Source: an uncultured Bacteroides sp. (GTDB taxonomy: Bacteria > Bacteroidota > Bacteroidia > Bacteroidales > Bacteroidaceae). From it: a stretch of 34,176 nt of DNA. The notes beneath the pieces were generated by a model. It worked only from the letters and a program-made list of their open reading frames with translations. It did not search any database and was not told the DNA's origin. Shown here piece by piece: positions 9,206 to 18,080 of this stretch (the stretch's first letter is position 1; the number at the start of each line of letters is the position of its first letter). Position numbers and translations under genes: made by a program. The DNA is taken from positions 1 to 34,176 of the forward strand of contig CAAFUN010000068.1 in NCBI GenBank assembly GCA_900766195.1, given 5' to 3'.

Positions 9206-10459
9206 TCAATTACGTTTTGATGTTACTTCTGCTTCATACTGTTCAATGGCCGGAATAAACTCCTCTCCTACCGGTACGTTATTTTTCAGACAGAACATAT
9301 CCCATACAGCATTCCAAGGCAACGACTTAGCTTCTTCAAGTAAAGCAAGGCGTTCAAACAAACAGTCATTAGCTTCATATTCCCGCAATTTAGCCAATGG
9401 CTCCAACAAAGCTTGTATCAGACATTTTTGTGTAGCACGGCTACCGACTACGTAAGCACCTATACGATTGATACTTGCATCAAAGTAGTCAAGCCCGATA
9501 TGTACACGATTCAGTGCATCGCAACGAACAATCTCTTTACAGAGATCCAAAGTGTCATCATTCATTATGGTTACATGATCACTGTCCCAACGAACCGGAC
9601 GACTTACGTGCAACATGATTTCAGGGATGTAGAGTAACAAAGAAGAAATCTTATCAGCCACGCTCTCAGTCGGGTGGAAATGACCGGTATCTAATGTTAC
9701 AATCTTCTGACGACTTACTCCATAACCAATATAGAAATCATTGGAGCCCACAGTATAACTTTCCAAACCGATGCCAAACACCTTTGATTCGATACAATCT
9801 TTCATATGTTTGTACTCTTTAGTAAAGATCTGATCTAAAGAATCCTTCAGCAGCTCACGATACTTCATACGATTCACAGTAATATCCTTGCTACCGTCAT
9901 GAACCCACAAGTTCATAATACAAGGATCTCCCTGTCGTTTTCCCATTTCTTCGGCAATAGCACGACAACGAATAGTATGTTCTACCCAGAAATCACGGAT
10001 AGCTTTATCCGGATTGGAAAGAGAAAGATTGCCACTTTTAGGATGTGAAAAAGAAGTAGAATTGAAGTCCAACTTCATATTATTCTCAGCAGCCCACTGC
10101 ATCCAACTTTCAAAATGAGCAGGTTCTACTTGATCACGATCAACAAACTTTCCACCAAAATCACCATAAATTTCATGTAGATTCAGACGATGATTTCCAG
10201 GAATAAATGAAGCAGCCTTCAAGATATCCTGACGGACTTCTTCCATATTACGAGCTTTACCCGGATAGTTTCCGGTAGCTTGAATACCTCCTGTTAATGA
10301 GCCTACAGCCTCAAAGCCCGCAACATCATCGGCTTGCCAACAATGTAAAGACAATGAGATTTTCTGCAATGTATCCATTGCCTTATCTACATCTACACCA
10401 ATAGAAGCGTACCGTTCTTTGGCCACTTCATAAGCTTTTTTAATCAATTCTTCTTTCAT
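9206..10459 (-). CDS. rhaA: L-rhamnose isomerase
   Basis: Converts L-rhamnose to L-rhamnulose in the cytoplasm, the first catabolic step. The 417-residue length is that of the RhaA family. Recognisable segments are the N-terminal HCWQADDVAGFE, NLHEIYGDFGGKFVDRDQ, MNLWVHDGSKDITVNRMKYR, the metal-site region LDTGHFHPTESVADKISSLL, and RWDSDHVTIMNDDT near the C-terminus. These Asp and His residues bind the divalent metals in the family. The gene starts 7 bases after the end of rhaB, so the two are co-transcribed, and it is followed by a 112-base gap before rhaT. Confidence 0.97.
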   Translation of the reverse strand: MKEELIKKAYEVAKERYASIGVDVDKAMDTLQKISLSLHCWQADDVAGFEAVGSLTGGIQATGNYPGKARNMEEVRQDILKAASFIPGNHRLNLHEIYGDFGGKFVDRDQVEPAHFESWMQWAAENNMKLDFNSTSFSHPKSGNLSLSNPDKAIRDFWVEHTIRCRAIAEEMGKRQGDPCIMNLWVHDGSKDITVNRMKYRELLKDSLDQIFTKEYKHMKDCIESKVFGIGLESYTVGSNDFYIGYGVSRQKIVTLDTGHFHPTESVADKISSLLLYIPEIMLHVSRPVRWDSDHVTIMNDDTLDLCKEIVRCDALNRVHIGLDYFDASINRIGAYVVGSRATQKCLIQALLEPLAKLREYEANDCLFERLALLEEAKSLPWNAVWDMFCLKNNVPVGEEFIPAIEQYEAEVTSKRN

Positions 10460-10466
10460 GATATTT

Positions 10467-11936
10467 TCAAATTTTACTATTCATAATCTGTTTAAAATGT
10501 AAAAATGCAGCATTCCAGTCTCCCGTGTCTTGAGGAAGAAATGTCTTTAACGAGATGGAACGATTAACCAACTGACGCATAGAAGAAATATCTGCTGCTC
10601 TACCCAAAGCAAGAGCCTGTATCATTATATTCCCGATAGCCGTTGCCTCAGAAGGCCCTGCCACAACAGGAATCCCCACCGCATTTGAAGTAAACTGATT
10701 CAGCATATTATTGCGACTACCTCCACCAATTACATGTAAAGTATTCACAGGATGGGGGGAAAGTTTGCAAAGATCATCTAATACCTGACGATAGCGCAAA
10801 GCCAAACTCTCAAAGATACAACGAACTACCTGCCCCCGGCTTTCCGGCTCTGGTTGATGGGTGGCACGACAATAGTCCTTAATGACCGCTTCCATATCTA
10901 CCGGATTAGCGAACGAAGCATCATCCGGATTTATTAAACTACGGAAGGGTTCGGATAGCTCGGCTTCGGCAATCAAATCGGGATAAGAAACATTGCCCCA
11001 ACTCATTCTCAAACGTTCAAGCAACCACATTCCACATATATTCTTCAATAGACGGATGGTATTTCCGACACCACCTTCGTTCGTATAATTCAATCTTTCT
11101 GTATCTGCATTAATGACCGGAGCAGTAGTTTCAACTCCCATCAAAGACCAAGTACCACTGCTCAAATAAGCAAAGTCTGAATCAACTGCAGGAACAGCCG
11201 CCACTGCAGATGCTGTGTCATGTCCTGCAACAGCAATGACCGGTACAGAGCCTAATCCGGTAATTTTTTGCACCTCTTTTGTCAACACACCCACTTTATC
11301 ACCAGGATAGACAAAACGTCCGAAATGCTCTTCAGTCAAGCCCAAAGCTGTTAGTAACTCAGGTTCAAACTTGCGGGTTTGAGCATTAACTAATTGGGCC
11401 GTAGTGGCAATAGTATATTCAGTAACTTTTTCTCCCGTAAGCAGATACGCAAGTGCATCTGGCATAAAGAGGATTTTATCGGCATTATTCAAAGCACTAT
11501 CTTTATTACGGCGCAAAGTATCTAGCTGAAAAAGAGAATTAAAGTCCATCACCTGAATGCCGGTAATCTGGTAAACCTTGTTGCGGGGGACACGAGTAAA
11601 AAATTTATTGGATGCTCCAACAGTATGAGGATCACGATAAGCATACGGCAGTCGCAATAATCCACCATCCTTACCAACACAAACAAAATCAACCCCCCAT
11701 GTATCTATACCAATAGAAGCGATTTCTATATCCTCTTCTTTAGCAGCAAGCTTAAGACCTTCCAGAACATTACGATACAATTCATATATGTCCCAGTAAA
11801 AATGACCTCCGGCCTCAATTAAATGATTAGGAAAGCGATTGAGTTCTTTGAGTTCCAGCTCGTGTTGAGTAAATATGCCCAAAACCGTGCGCCCACTGGT
11901 GGCACCCAAATCAACCGAAAAGAAAGCTTGCTTCAT
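10467..11936 (-). CDS. rhaB: Rhamnulokinase
   Basis: An ATP-dependent kinase that phosphorylates L-rhamnulose at O-1. The 489-residue protein is a full-length member of the FGGY sugar-kinase family. It has the N-terminal phosphate-binding motif FFSVDLGATSGRTVLG, a DTWGVDFVCV segment, the central AVAGHDTASAVAAVP, and a C-terminal ATP-site motif HVIGGGSRNNMLNQFT. It is the first rha catabolic gene on this strand, starting 56 bases after the GH106 gene. A TAAATTTG box inside a perfect inverted repeat lies in that gap, so it can probably be transcribed both from its own promoter and by readthrough from the hydrolase genes. Confidence 0.96.
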   Translation of the reverse strand: MKQAFFSVDLGATSGRTVLGIFTQHELELKELNRFPNHLIEAGGHFYWDIYELYRNVLEGLKLAAKEEDIEIASIGIDTWGVDFVCVGKDGGLLRLPYAYRDPHTVGASNKFFTRVPRNKVYQITGIQVMDFNSLFQLDTLRRNKDSALNNADKILFMPDALAYLLTGEKVTEYTIATTAQLVNAQTRKFEPELLTALGLTEEHFGRFVYPGDKVGVLTKEVQKITGLGSVPVIAVAGHDTASAVAAVPAVDSDFAYLSSGTWSLMGVETTAPVINADTERLNYTNEGGVGNTIRLLKNICGMWLLERLRMSWGNVSYPDLIAEAELSEPFRSLINPDDASFANPVDMEAVIKDYCRATHQPEPESRGQVVRCIFESLALRYRQVLDDLCKLSPHPVNTLHVIGGGSRNNMLNQFTSNAVGIPVVAGPSEATAIGNIMIQALALGRAADISSMRQLVNRSISLKTFLPQDTGDWNAAFLHFKQIMNSKI

Positions 11937-11944
11937 AATATTAT

Positions 11945-11971
11945 ACCTTTAAATGTCACAAATTTAAAGGT
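11945..11971 (-). promoter_or_regulatory. Inverted repeat containing the probable rhaB -7 box
   Basis: ACCTTTAAAT (11945-11954) and ATTTAAAGGT (11962-11971) are perfect 10-base arms with a 7-base spacer. On the minus strand the repeat contains TAAATTTG (11959-11966), an exact TAnnTTTG match, about 23 bases before the rhaB ATG. No -33 TTTG is present at consensus spacing. It could be an operator over the promoter, or a weak terminator hairpin for the GH106 gene that lacks a good U-tract. Confidence 0.45.
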
Positions 11972-11992
11972 TTATATTTCAATACACTATAC

Positions 11993-14929
11993 TCAATTTG
12001 ATTGAAAGGGTGTATTATTTGACAATGCATTTCTTACCGGTGTAATCTTAACTGGCCCCAACAATCCACTAGACATTGGAATCCAATTGCCATAATTTTC
12101 TTCATTATAATGGATATTTACGATGTTAGCATCTTTAAATCTGCGCCATGATATCGCTCTTCTATCCATATCGGCAATACGATTGGCTGGTAAATTAGTC
12201 ACTTCCACTTCCAGCCTATTGTTTCCCTTCTGCAAATACTTTCCGATCAAAACACGAAAAGGTACTGAAAATAAAACAGCCACTTCCTGTCCATTGATAC
12301 GCACGCGAGTACTTTCACGCACATCGCCTAAATCGAGCAACCACTCTCCTTCTATCTTCGGGTTGTCTATACAGAAATTGATCGAGTAACAACCCGTCGC
12401 CATCGTGTTCTTCACATTTGCAACCGGCCATTTTGTCCACGAGCCTAAAGATACGCTGTCAGGAGTTTCAACCACTGCAGGGATAGATTGAACAAAATGA
12501 AATCCCCACTTGCCGTCAAGACAATACTCTTTTACGCAACACTTATTTCCATCTCTTATATCGGTAGTCACAGACACCTTGCATTCTTCAACAGAACTAC
12601 TAACGTCACCACTGTTTATAGGCTTCCAAAAGATATAATCAGGTAAATCAACATCTATCGTATCGAAAGTCTTTAGAATTATAGACTCTCCAGAACAGAG
12701 ATTCAGATATACTTCTGTACGCCCATTCTTCTGCCTTAAGGCTGCTTTTCCAGATGCTCCAGTCAACGGATTATAAAACACAGCGGAACGTGCCAGAATT
12801 CCAAGAGGTATCCACCCTTCGGTGTCATTACTCTTTAAAGCCGAAATGAAATAATGATAACCCGCCTCATTAGAACGACGGATGTAGCTCAAGTCGAAGT
12901 TAGTCCTCATCATTTCAGGAAATGCAGAAGTCTTCGACAATACTTGAACATAATCCGTTCCAAAGAAAACATTACCTTTGTTCTCTATCTTCTTTAATTG
13001 CTCAAGAGTCCTTCTGAAAACAGCACGACGTCTCTCAAGCTCGGCATACCCAGGGACATCTTCCGGATAACGATCTAAAAAAACAATCTTTGCTCCCTCG
13101 TTTGCAAGAGTATATAGTTTCTGCAAGACATCAACTGGCATCAGTCTAGCACCAGGAACAACCAATGCTTTGTAAGATGTTCCTCCAGAAGTTACAATCT
13201 TACCGTTCCGGCAAACAGCCGTACGTATAAAATTATCGGATATGTAATCCATGTCGTACCCGGCATTATATATTCGGTGTACAGCTTCGATAAAACGTGG
13301 CGCACGCTTATCCATCTTATGAATATCAAAAAGGAGTAAACGTCCATCTTGATCTTGCCACATATCATAAACCGGCAGATATACCAGAAAATCATTATCA
13401 GGTTTACCCATCTGCAAAAATGACTGACAACGGGTAATATAATCGAAGAAAGCCGGAGCATCGCGCCAAATATTATTAGTGGGACTCATGTCAATGGAAG
13501 CATAAAATTTCCATCCTGGCCATGCAGCCTCAGCAGGCGAGTAAGTAGTTCCATGAAAATACATATGATTGACACCTGACACAAACATCAAGTCCATATC
13601 AGGCTTACATTGGGATAAAGAAGTACGAAAGTGCTCTGTCAACCAAGTAAAGGTTTCTGAACTGGTATAAGGTTTTCCCGCAATATGTGCCGCCGAAGAA
13701 GCATACTTCAACATAGACAAATCGGAATCATTCGGACGGGTCAACGAATCTTTCCGCAATCCTTTGATACCAAAATCCGATAACCCAAAACCCTCACATT
13801 CCGGTACATCAACCGTCGCATAAATATCGATCAAGTTACCTGGAGAGCCATGCGCCTGATTACGAGTGCAAGTACCGTGCTTGTGTGCCCATTCCGTCCA
13901 TTGACGGGTAAAATTCTCCTGCAACAATTCACCCAATGTTTCCCTATAATCAGAGACAATTCTGCGTGTTTTCTCAGTTCCCCCTTCGGAAAGGAATTCA
14001 GGCAAATGTTCTTCCAACTTGTATCCACGACGTAACACAAATTGTTCAAACAAGTCATCAGTCCAATCGGCCCCATACACTTCATAGGAATCATTAAAAA
14101 AATTATGCGGATAAGGCGTTGTCGTACAGTTTTCACCTGTGGCAAATCCCCCGGCAAAAGCCAGTTCAAAGCGTCCGAGGTAATTCTTCACAGCACGAGC
14201 AGAAAAGTGATTCATCACATAACCCTCACCCCCTGGAGCAGCCCGTTTAACCTTTTGAAAAGTCTTTCCACAAAAAGCAGCAATCACTCTCCACTCTCCT
14301 TCAGGTGCTTTCCAGTATAGTACACCATTCTTCACTTTTGAAGTCAGGTCAATGCATAGATTCCCCCCTTTCGTCTTCCCAAACTTTAAAGATTTAGAAG
14401 CATCTCCCGCTGATTCCGACGTAGTCATTCTGAAAGCCATTAAGCGACTTAACTTGGCACAAGTACGCTGTTTTTCATCAGCAGGTTCTATCTTCTCTGT
14501 CAAAACCTGCCCAGCAACAAGTCTATATTCCAATATCAGTAATTTACAGGCTGCATCAGCAATACTCACTTCCGGCCCTCCAAACGGCCATCCCGTACCG
14601 GTATTCATATCAATCTGCATACCCAGACTCTTTGCTTTGCTCTCTGTATATCCAAGCATACGCATCCACGGTTGAGAAAGAAAAGGAATATCGTGTTTCT
14701 CGTTTCCTTGTACCCCATAGATTGGCGTAATCTCCATAGTTCCCATACCGGCTTTAGCGTAAGCCTCCAAATTATAAGATAAATTGACCGTATCTACAGC
14801 ACTTCCCATCCACCACCATCGAGCAGAAGGTTTGGAGTTTACCGTGATAGTTGGCCAAGAAGTACTCTGTGCAAAGAGAACTACAACATAGAAACATAGT
14901 AACAAAATGCTCAGCGCTCTCTTCATCAT
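11993..14929 (-). CDS. Secreted GH106 alpha-L-rhamnosidase
   Basis: A 978-residue exported enzyme with a signal peptide (ALSILLLCFYVVVLFAQS). The mature N-terminus carries the GH106 hallmark PSARWWWMGSAVDTVNLSYN (residues 34-53) followed by AKAGMGTMEITPIYGVQG. A YHYFISAL-type segment follows in the middle, and a C-terminal beta-sandwich of the galactose-binding type closes the protein (GEWLLDLGDVRESTRVRING). GH106 enzymes remove alpha-linked L-rhamnose, and characterised Bacteroides members act on pectic polysaccharides. Ending 56 bases before rhaB and starting 34 bases after the esterase-GH105 gene, it most likely supplies rhamnose to the catabolic genes. The exact linkage it cleaves cannot be read from the sequence. 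Either of two adjacent ATGs may be the start. Confidence 0.88.
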   Translation of the reverse strand: MMKRALSILLLCFYVVVLFAQSTSWPTITVNSKPSARWWWMGSAVDTVNLSYNLEAYAKAGMGTMEITPIYGVQGNEKHDIPFLSQPWMRMLGYTESKAKSLGMQIDMNTGTGWPFGGPEVSIADAACKLLILEYRLVAGQVLTEKIEPADEKQRTCAKLSRLMAFRMTTSESAGDASKSLKFGKTKGGNLCIDLTSKVKNGVLYWKAPEGEWRVIAAFCGKTFQKVKRAAPGGEGYVMNHFSARAVKNYLGRFELAFAGGFATGENCTTTPYPHNFFNDSYEVYGADWTDDLFEQFVLRRGYKLEEHLPEFLSEGGTEKTRRIVSDYRETLGELLQENFTRQWTEWAHKHGTCTRNQAHGSPGNLIDIYATVDVPECEGFGLSDFGIKGLRKDSLTRPNDSDLSMLKYASSAAHIAGKPYTSSETFTWLTEHFRTSLSQCKPDMDLMFVSGVNHMYFHGTTYSPAEAAWPGWKFYASIDMSPTNNIWRDAPAFFDYITRCQSFLQMGKPDNDFLVYLPVYDMWQDQDGRLLLFDIHKMDKRAPRFIEAVHRIYNAGYDMDYISDNFIRTAVCRNGKIVTSGGTSYKALVVPGARLMPVDVLQKLYTLANEGAKIVFLDRYPEDVPGYAELERRRAVFRRTLEQLKKIENKGNVFFGTDYVQVLSKTSAFPEMMRTNFDLSYIRRSNEAGYHYFISALKSNDTEGWIPLGILARSAVFYNPLTGASGKAALRQKNGRTEVYLNLCSGESIILKTFDTIDVDLPDYIFWKPINSGDVSSSVEECKVSVTTDIRDGNKCCVKEYCLDGKWGFHFVQSIPAVVETPDSVSLGSWTKWPVANVKNTMATGCYSINFCIDNPKIEGEWLLDLGDVRESTRVRINGQEVAVLFSVPFRVLIGKYLQKGNNRLEVEVTNLPANRIADMDRRAISWRRFKDANIVNIHYNEENYGNWIPMSSGLLGPVKITPVRNALSNNTPFQSN

Positions 14930-14963
14930 GATACTTTTAATTTGGTTTACTACAGATTATCTT

Positions 14964-17492
14964 TTATTTATCCAATTCCAGACATCCCATAATGAAAGGC
15001 CCTGTTGCCTTTGCATCATTGTCTCTCATCTTTTCACTGATATAATATTCGAAGCTACCATCACGATAAGGATTGCCACCCAATCCTCCAACCTGGCAAC
15101 AACGTGTCAAGGTCAACGTACCATCCTGTTTTTCAACAATTAATTTAGTTTTCAGACCTTCAAAAGCCTTCTCTGCTATTGCCCGGTATTTACGATCAAG
15201 ATATCCCTTATTCACCGCTTTGACATAAGCATACATAAACTGAGATGTAACCGATGCCTCAGGGAAATTGCCTTTTCGATTGGGCTGATCAAGCACCTGA
15301 TACCAAAGTCCATTTTTGTCTTGGTACTTTGGTAGTACCCCAGCTAAATTTTGAATCCAAGTTATTAGCTTTGCACGCCCCGGATGTGCTTCGGGAATGT
15401 AATCAAGGGCATCCACCATAGCCATAAACCACCAACCGATACTTCTTCCCCAGAAACTTGGTGAATGCCCGGTCTGGGGATCAGCCCAACGTTCACTTTT
15501 ACTCTCATCCCAAGCATGATGATACAAACCTGTCTTGGCATCATAAGTATGCTCTTGACAAATGGTAAACTGCTTAACAGCCTCATCAATCCATTCCGGT
15601 TTATTGAATTCTGCACCATATTGTGCTAAAAAAGGAGAAGCCATATACAAACCATCCAGCCAAATTTGATGTTGATAAATCAATTTATGCCAATAGCCAC
15701 CTTCCAAAGTAGTAGGTTGCCTCTCCATTTGCTTAATCAACCGATCCATAGCCAATCTATATTTTTCGTTCTTTGTTTCACGATAAATATCAAAGAGCAC
15801 TTTTCCTGAATTAATGAAATCTATATTATATGCAGCCAAGTCATATAAATAAATTTCTCCCTTATCATTGATCAATGAATCCGCCCATTCTTCTACATAG
15901 TTATAATATCGACGGTCACCTGTCTTTTTCCACATCTTCAGCATAGCAAGACAACCCAAGCCTTGTGGATAACCAAAGTACAATCGTTTACCATAATCAA
16001 GCTGGTAAGCTTTTGGGAAACGATACATCTCGGAATCAGCAAACCAACGCGCATAAGAATCCAGTTCCCAACGATCACTTCGGAAAGGAACCGCAGGAAG
16101 ACCATCCTTGTTATACAAGTTCACGCGGAAGAAGTTACAATAGCCGTAACGCACGGCAACAGGATTTTTTACTTGCGGGGAAGAAACTTCCAATTTATCC
16201 CCTTTAATAACAGCAGTAGCGGGATAAAAGCGTCTGTCAGCGCCAGCAACCAGAAAGCCTTCTGCAGCTTCATCAGCCGGTGTCATAAGTCCGTCTGCTG
16301 CATATTCAAAGCTTAAAACGGCTTTACTTCCCTCCACTCTCATATTCTTAAACAGCGGACCGGAATAAGCAACATTCTTACCATATTGCTTAGCAAGCGC
16401 CCATGCTCCTAAACGCTCTCCAACGACCTTTTTATTACGCGGATGAATATCCAACGAATCAGCGGCATCGGTCACCACAACCATTCCAACATTTTTCAAT
16501 CCACTTTGCCATGTATTCAATTGTGCTTCGCGAATCCCTGCTGGTTGCTGATAGTGTGGGGCAATCTGTACGAAGTAAAAAGGCAGATCCGGCTGCTTCC
16601 ATTCCTTGCGCCAACTATTAATCAAATTGCTAAATACCTGTTGATACTTCTCATACCGAACTGAATTGGACTCCCCCTGATACCATATATTTCCTTTTAC
16701 GGTATAGCCCAAGATGGGATGAATCATTCCATTCCAAAGCGTGGAAGGGACCTTACACTTATCTTTTTCCTGTTTTACTTCAGCAGAAGAAAAGTCCTTA
16801 AGTACATCGGCGTACAAGGGATTATTTTTCATCACTTCCTTTTTTGTCCAAGATTCGGCATGCGTACCTCCCCATGTGGATTGTATCAATCCGACAGGTA
16901 CCTGTAGTTCCTTATAGATTTTTCTCCCGAAGATAAATCCCACAGCCGAGAAATCATACAGATTCTTCGGGTTACAAATCAACCACTTTCCCTCACAATC
17001 ATCCAGTTCCACGTCATCGGACAACTGATGTTCAACACGGAAGAGCCGTATTTCAGGATAATCGGCATCTTTCATCTCTTTTTCACTGTCCAGCATACCA
17101 GTCATCCACTTCTTATCAGAATGGCGAGCTACCGGGTATTCCATATTACTTTGACCTGTGCATAGCCACACCTCACCGATCAACACATTATTTATAGTGA
17201 TAGCATTTTCTCCGCTAACCGTCATGGATTGTCCCTTTATAGCGGCAGGCGTTTTCAATTTTATCATCCATTTTCCATTACTCCCGGCTCTCACAGTCAC
17301 CACCTTATCCGCCCAAGACGCCTTTACAGAAATGCATTCACCAGGGACAGCTTTTCCCCAAATATTCACATTTGTCTTTTGCTGTAGCACCAGATTATCA
17401 GAAAAAATAGCAGGTAATGTTACTTTAGCCTCAATCAACGATATATATAGCCCCAAAAATAAAGCAAGAGATAAAACAAAGAATTTCTTCAT
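14964..17492 (-). CDS. Bimodular SGNH acetylesterase - GH105 unsaturated rhamnogalacturonyl hydrolase
   Basis: An 842-residue secreted fusion (signal peptide MKKFFVLSLALFLGLYISLIEA). Residues about 22-470 are an SGNH/sialate-O-acetylesterase-like module: nucleophile motif GQSNMEYP at 113-120 (Ser115), WYQGESN at 270-276, and the catalytic pair DxxH in SLDIHPRN with His350. Residues about 478-842 are a GH105 module: FADSEMYRFPKAYQLDY, the WLDGLYMASPFL block with candidate catalytic Asp613, and FWGRSIGWW at 680-688. GH105 enzymes remove the 4,5-unsaturated galacturonyl residue left by lyases on rhamnogalacturonan. The esterase module probably removes acetyl groups that block this. It is the first gene of the minus-strand hydrolase-rha series, with a TATATTTG box upstream. 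Confidence 0.92.
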   Translation of the reverse strand: MKKFFVLSLALFLGLYISLIEAKVTLPAIFSDNLVLQQKTNVNIWGKAVPGECISVKASWADKVVTVRAGSNGKWMIKLKTPAAIKGQSMTVSGENAITINNVLIGEVWLCTGQSNMEYPVARHSDKKWMTGMLDSEKEMKDADYPEIRLFRVEHQLSDDVELDDCEGKWLICNPKNLYDFSAVGFIFGRKIYKELQVPVGLIQSTWGGTHAESWTKKEVMKNNPLYADVLKDFSSAEVKQEKDKCKVPSTLWNGMIHPILGYTVKGNIWYQGESNSVRYEKYQQVFSNLINSWRKEWKQPDLPFYFVQIAPHYQQPAGIREAQLNTWQSGLKNVGMVVVTDAADSLDIHPRNKKVVGERLGAWALAKQYGKNVAYSGPLFKNMRVEGSKAVLSFEYAADGLMTPADEAAEGFLVAGADRRFYPATAVIKGDKLEVSSPQVKNPVAVRYGYCNFFRVNLYNKDGLPAVPFRSDRWELDSYARWFADSEMYRFPKAYQLDYGKRLYFGYPQGLGCLAMLKMWKKTGDRRYYNYVEEWADSLINDKGEIYLYDLAAYNIDFINSGKVLFDIYRETKNEKYRLAMDRLIKQMERQPTTLEGGYWHKLIYQHQIWLDGLYMASPFLAQYGAEFNKPEWIDEAVKQFTICQEHTYDAKTGLYHHAWDESKSERWADPQTGHSPSFWGRSIGWWFMAMVDALDYIPEAHPGRAKLITWIQNLAGVLPKYQDKNGLWYQVLDQPNRKGNFPEASVTSQFMYAYVKAVNKGYLDRKYRAIAEKAFEGLKTKLIVEKQDGTLTLTRCCQVGGLGGNPYRDGSFEYYISEKMRDNDAKATGPFIMGCLELDK

Positions 17493-17561
17493 GTGCCTTA
17501 AATAGTTTATGAAATTAACAAATCTATGGCCTACGCTTTATAGCACAGGAATTACAACTTG

Positions 17562-17569
17562 CAAATATA
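17562..17569 (-). promoter_or_regulatory. -7 box (TATATTTG) of the hydrolase-rhamnose transcription unit
   Basis: TATATTTG on the minus strand is an exact TAnnTTTG match 69 bases before the ATG at 17492. The nearest -33-like element is ATTG at only 11 bases spacing, so the promoter lacks a proper -33 box. That is the usual situation where an AraC-type activator is needed. Confidence 0.45.
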
Positions 17570-17760
17570 ATCAGTAAAATCAATAATAATACTTTTTGTT
17601 TTGGCTGTAATCTTATTCATTTTGCCCTATTATTCTTCAAACAGTCAGCACTCACAATTTGAGTAAAAGTTATATTTCATTCTCTACAAACCTTGAGTAT
17701 GCCATTCTCTTTTCTTTAAAGCCTTGTACTTTCGCAATACAAATTCTCTTTTCATACTTG

Positions 17761-17804
17761 AGTCGTATCTCATTCGTACATCATTCGTACCATATTCGAA
17801 TGAA
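17761..17804. repeat. Tandem 11-bp repeat, four units, consensus ATTCGTACATC
   Basis: Units start at 17761, 17772, 17783 and 17794: AGTCGTATCTC, ATTCGTACATC, ATTCGTACCAT and ATTCGAATGAA. The ATTCG core recurs with a strict 11-base period, about one helical turn. The last unit forms the palindrome ATTCGAAT. Confidence 0.7.
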
Positions 17805-17926
17805 GTCTGTCATTTGCACTTCACCATAGAACGAAGAAAGACCGAATGAGAACCTTCTGAATCATTAACAAAACTGATTGAAAACAAACATAGGCCTATA
17901 AGGCTTTATACAAAACAGAAAAATAA

Positions 17927-17944
17927 TATGCAAAATTCAGCATA
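17927..17944. promoter_or_regulatory. Candidate ArgR-type operator TATGC-N8-GCATA
   Basis: TATGC at 17927-17931 and GCATA at 17940-17944 form an AT-rich 18-base inverted repeat, similar in size and symmetry to ARG boxes of other bacteria. It lies about 100 bases upstream of the argR promoter box. A role in ArgR autoregulation is inferred only. Confidence 0.3.
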
Positions 17945-18045
17945 TTCACAGCATTTTTTCTTCATCCCTTGCATTAAAAAGGCCTAATTGCATAAAAAGT
18001 CGTAAAAATCCATCCCTTTCTGCATATTATTTCCAAATTAATCCT

Positions 18046-18080
18046 TAATTTTGCTCCACAATTAGAATAATTATGCATAA
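18046..18080 (+). promoter_or_regulatory. argR promoter -7 box (TAATTTTG) and adjacent palindrome
   Basis: TAATTTTG at 18046-18053 matches TAnnTTTG. The perfect palindrome TTATGCATAA occupies 18071-18080, immediately before the argR ATG and near the expected transcription start, a position suited to repression by ArgR itself. The -33 element is poor. Confidence 0.4.

Larger units (their letters stand above)
17493..18080. other. 588-base divergent intergenic region between the rhamnose locus and argR
   Basis: No convincing gene is present on either strand. The region holds the minus-strand promoter box at 17562-17569, a four-unit 11-bp repeat at 17761-17804, an inverted pair TCTCATTCG (17768-17776) / CGAATGAGA (17843-17851), AT-rich TATGC..GCATA symmetric elements, and the argR promoter box at 18046-18053. 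Confidence 0.7.
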
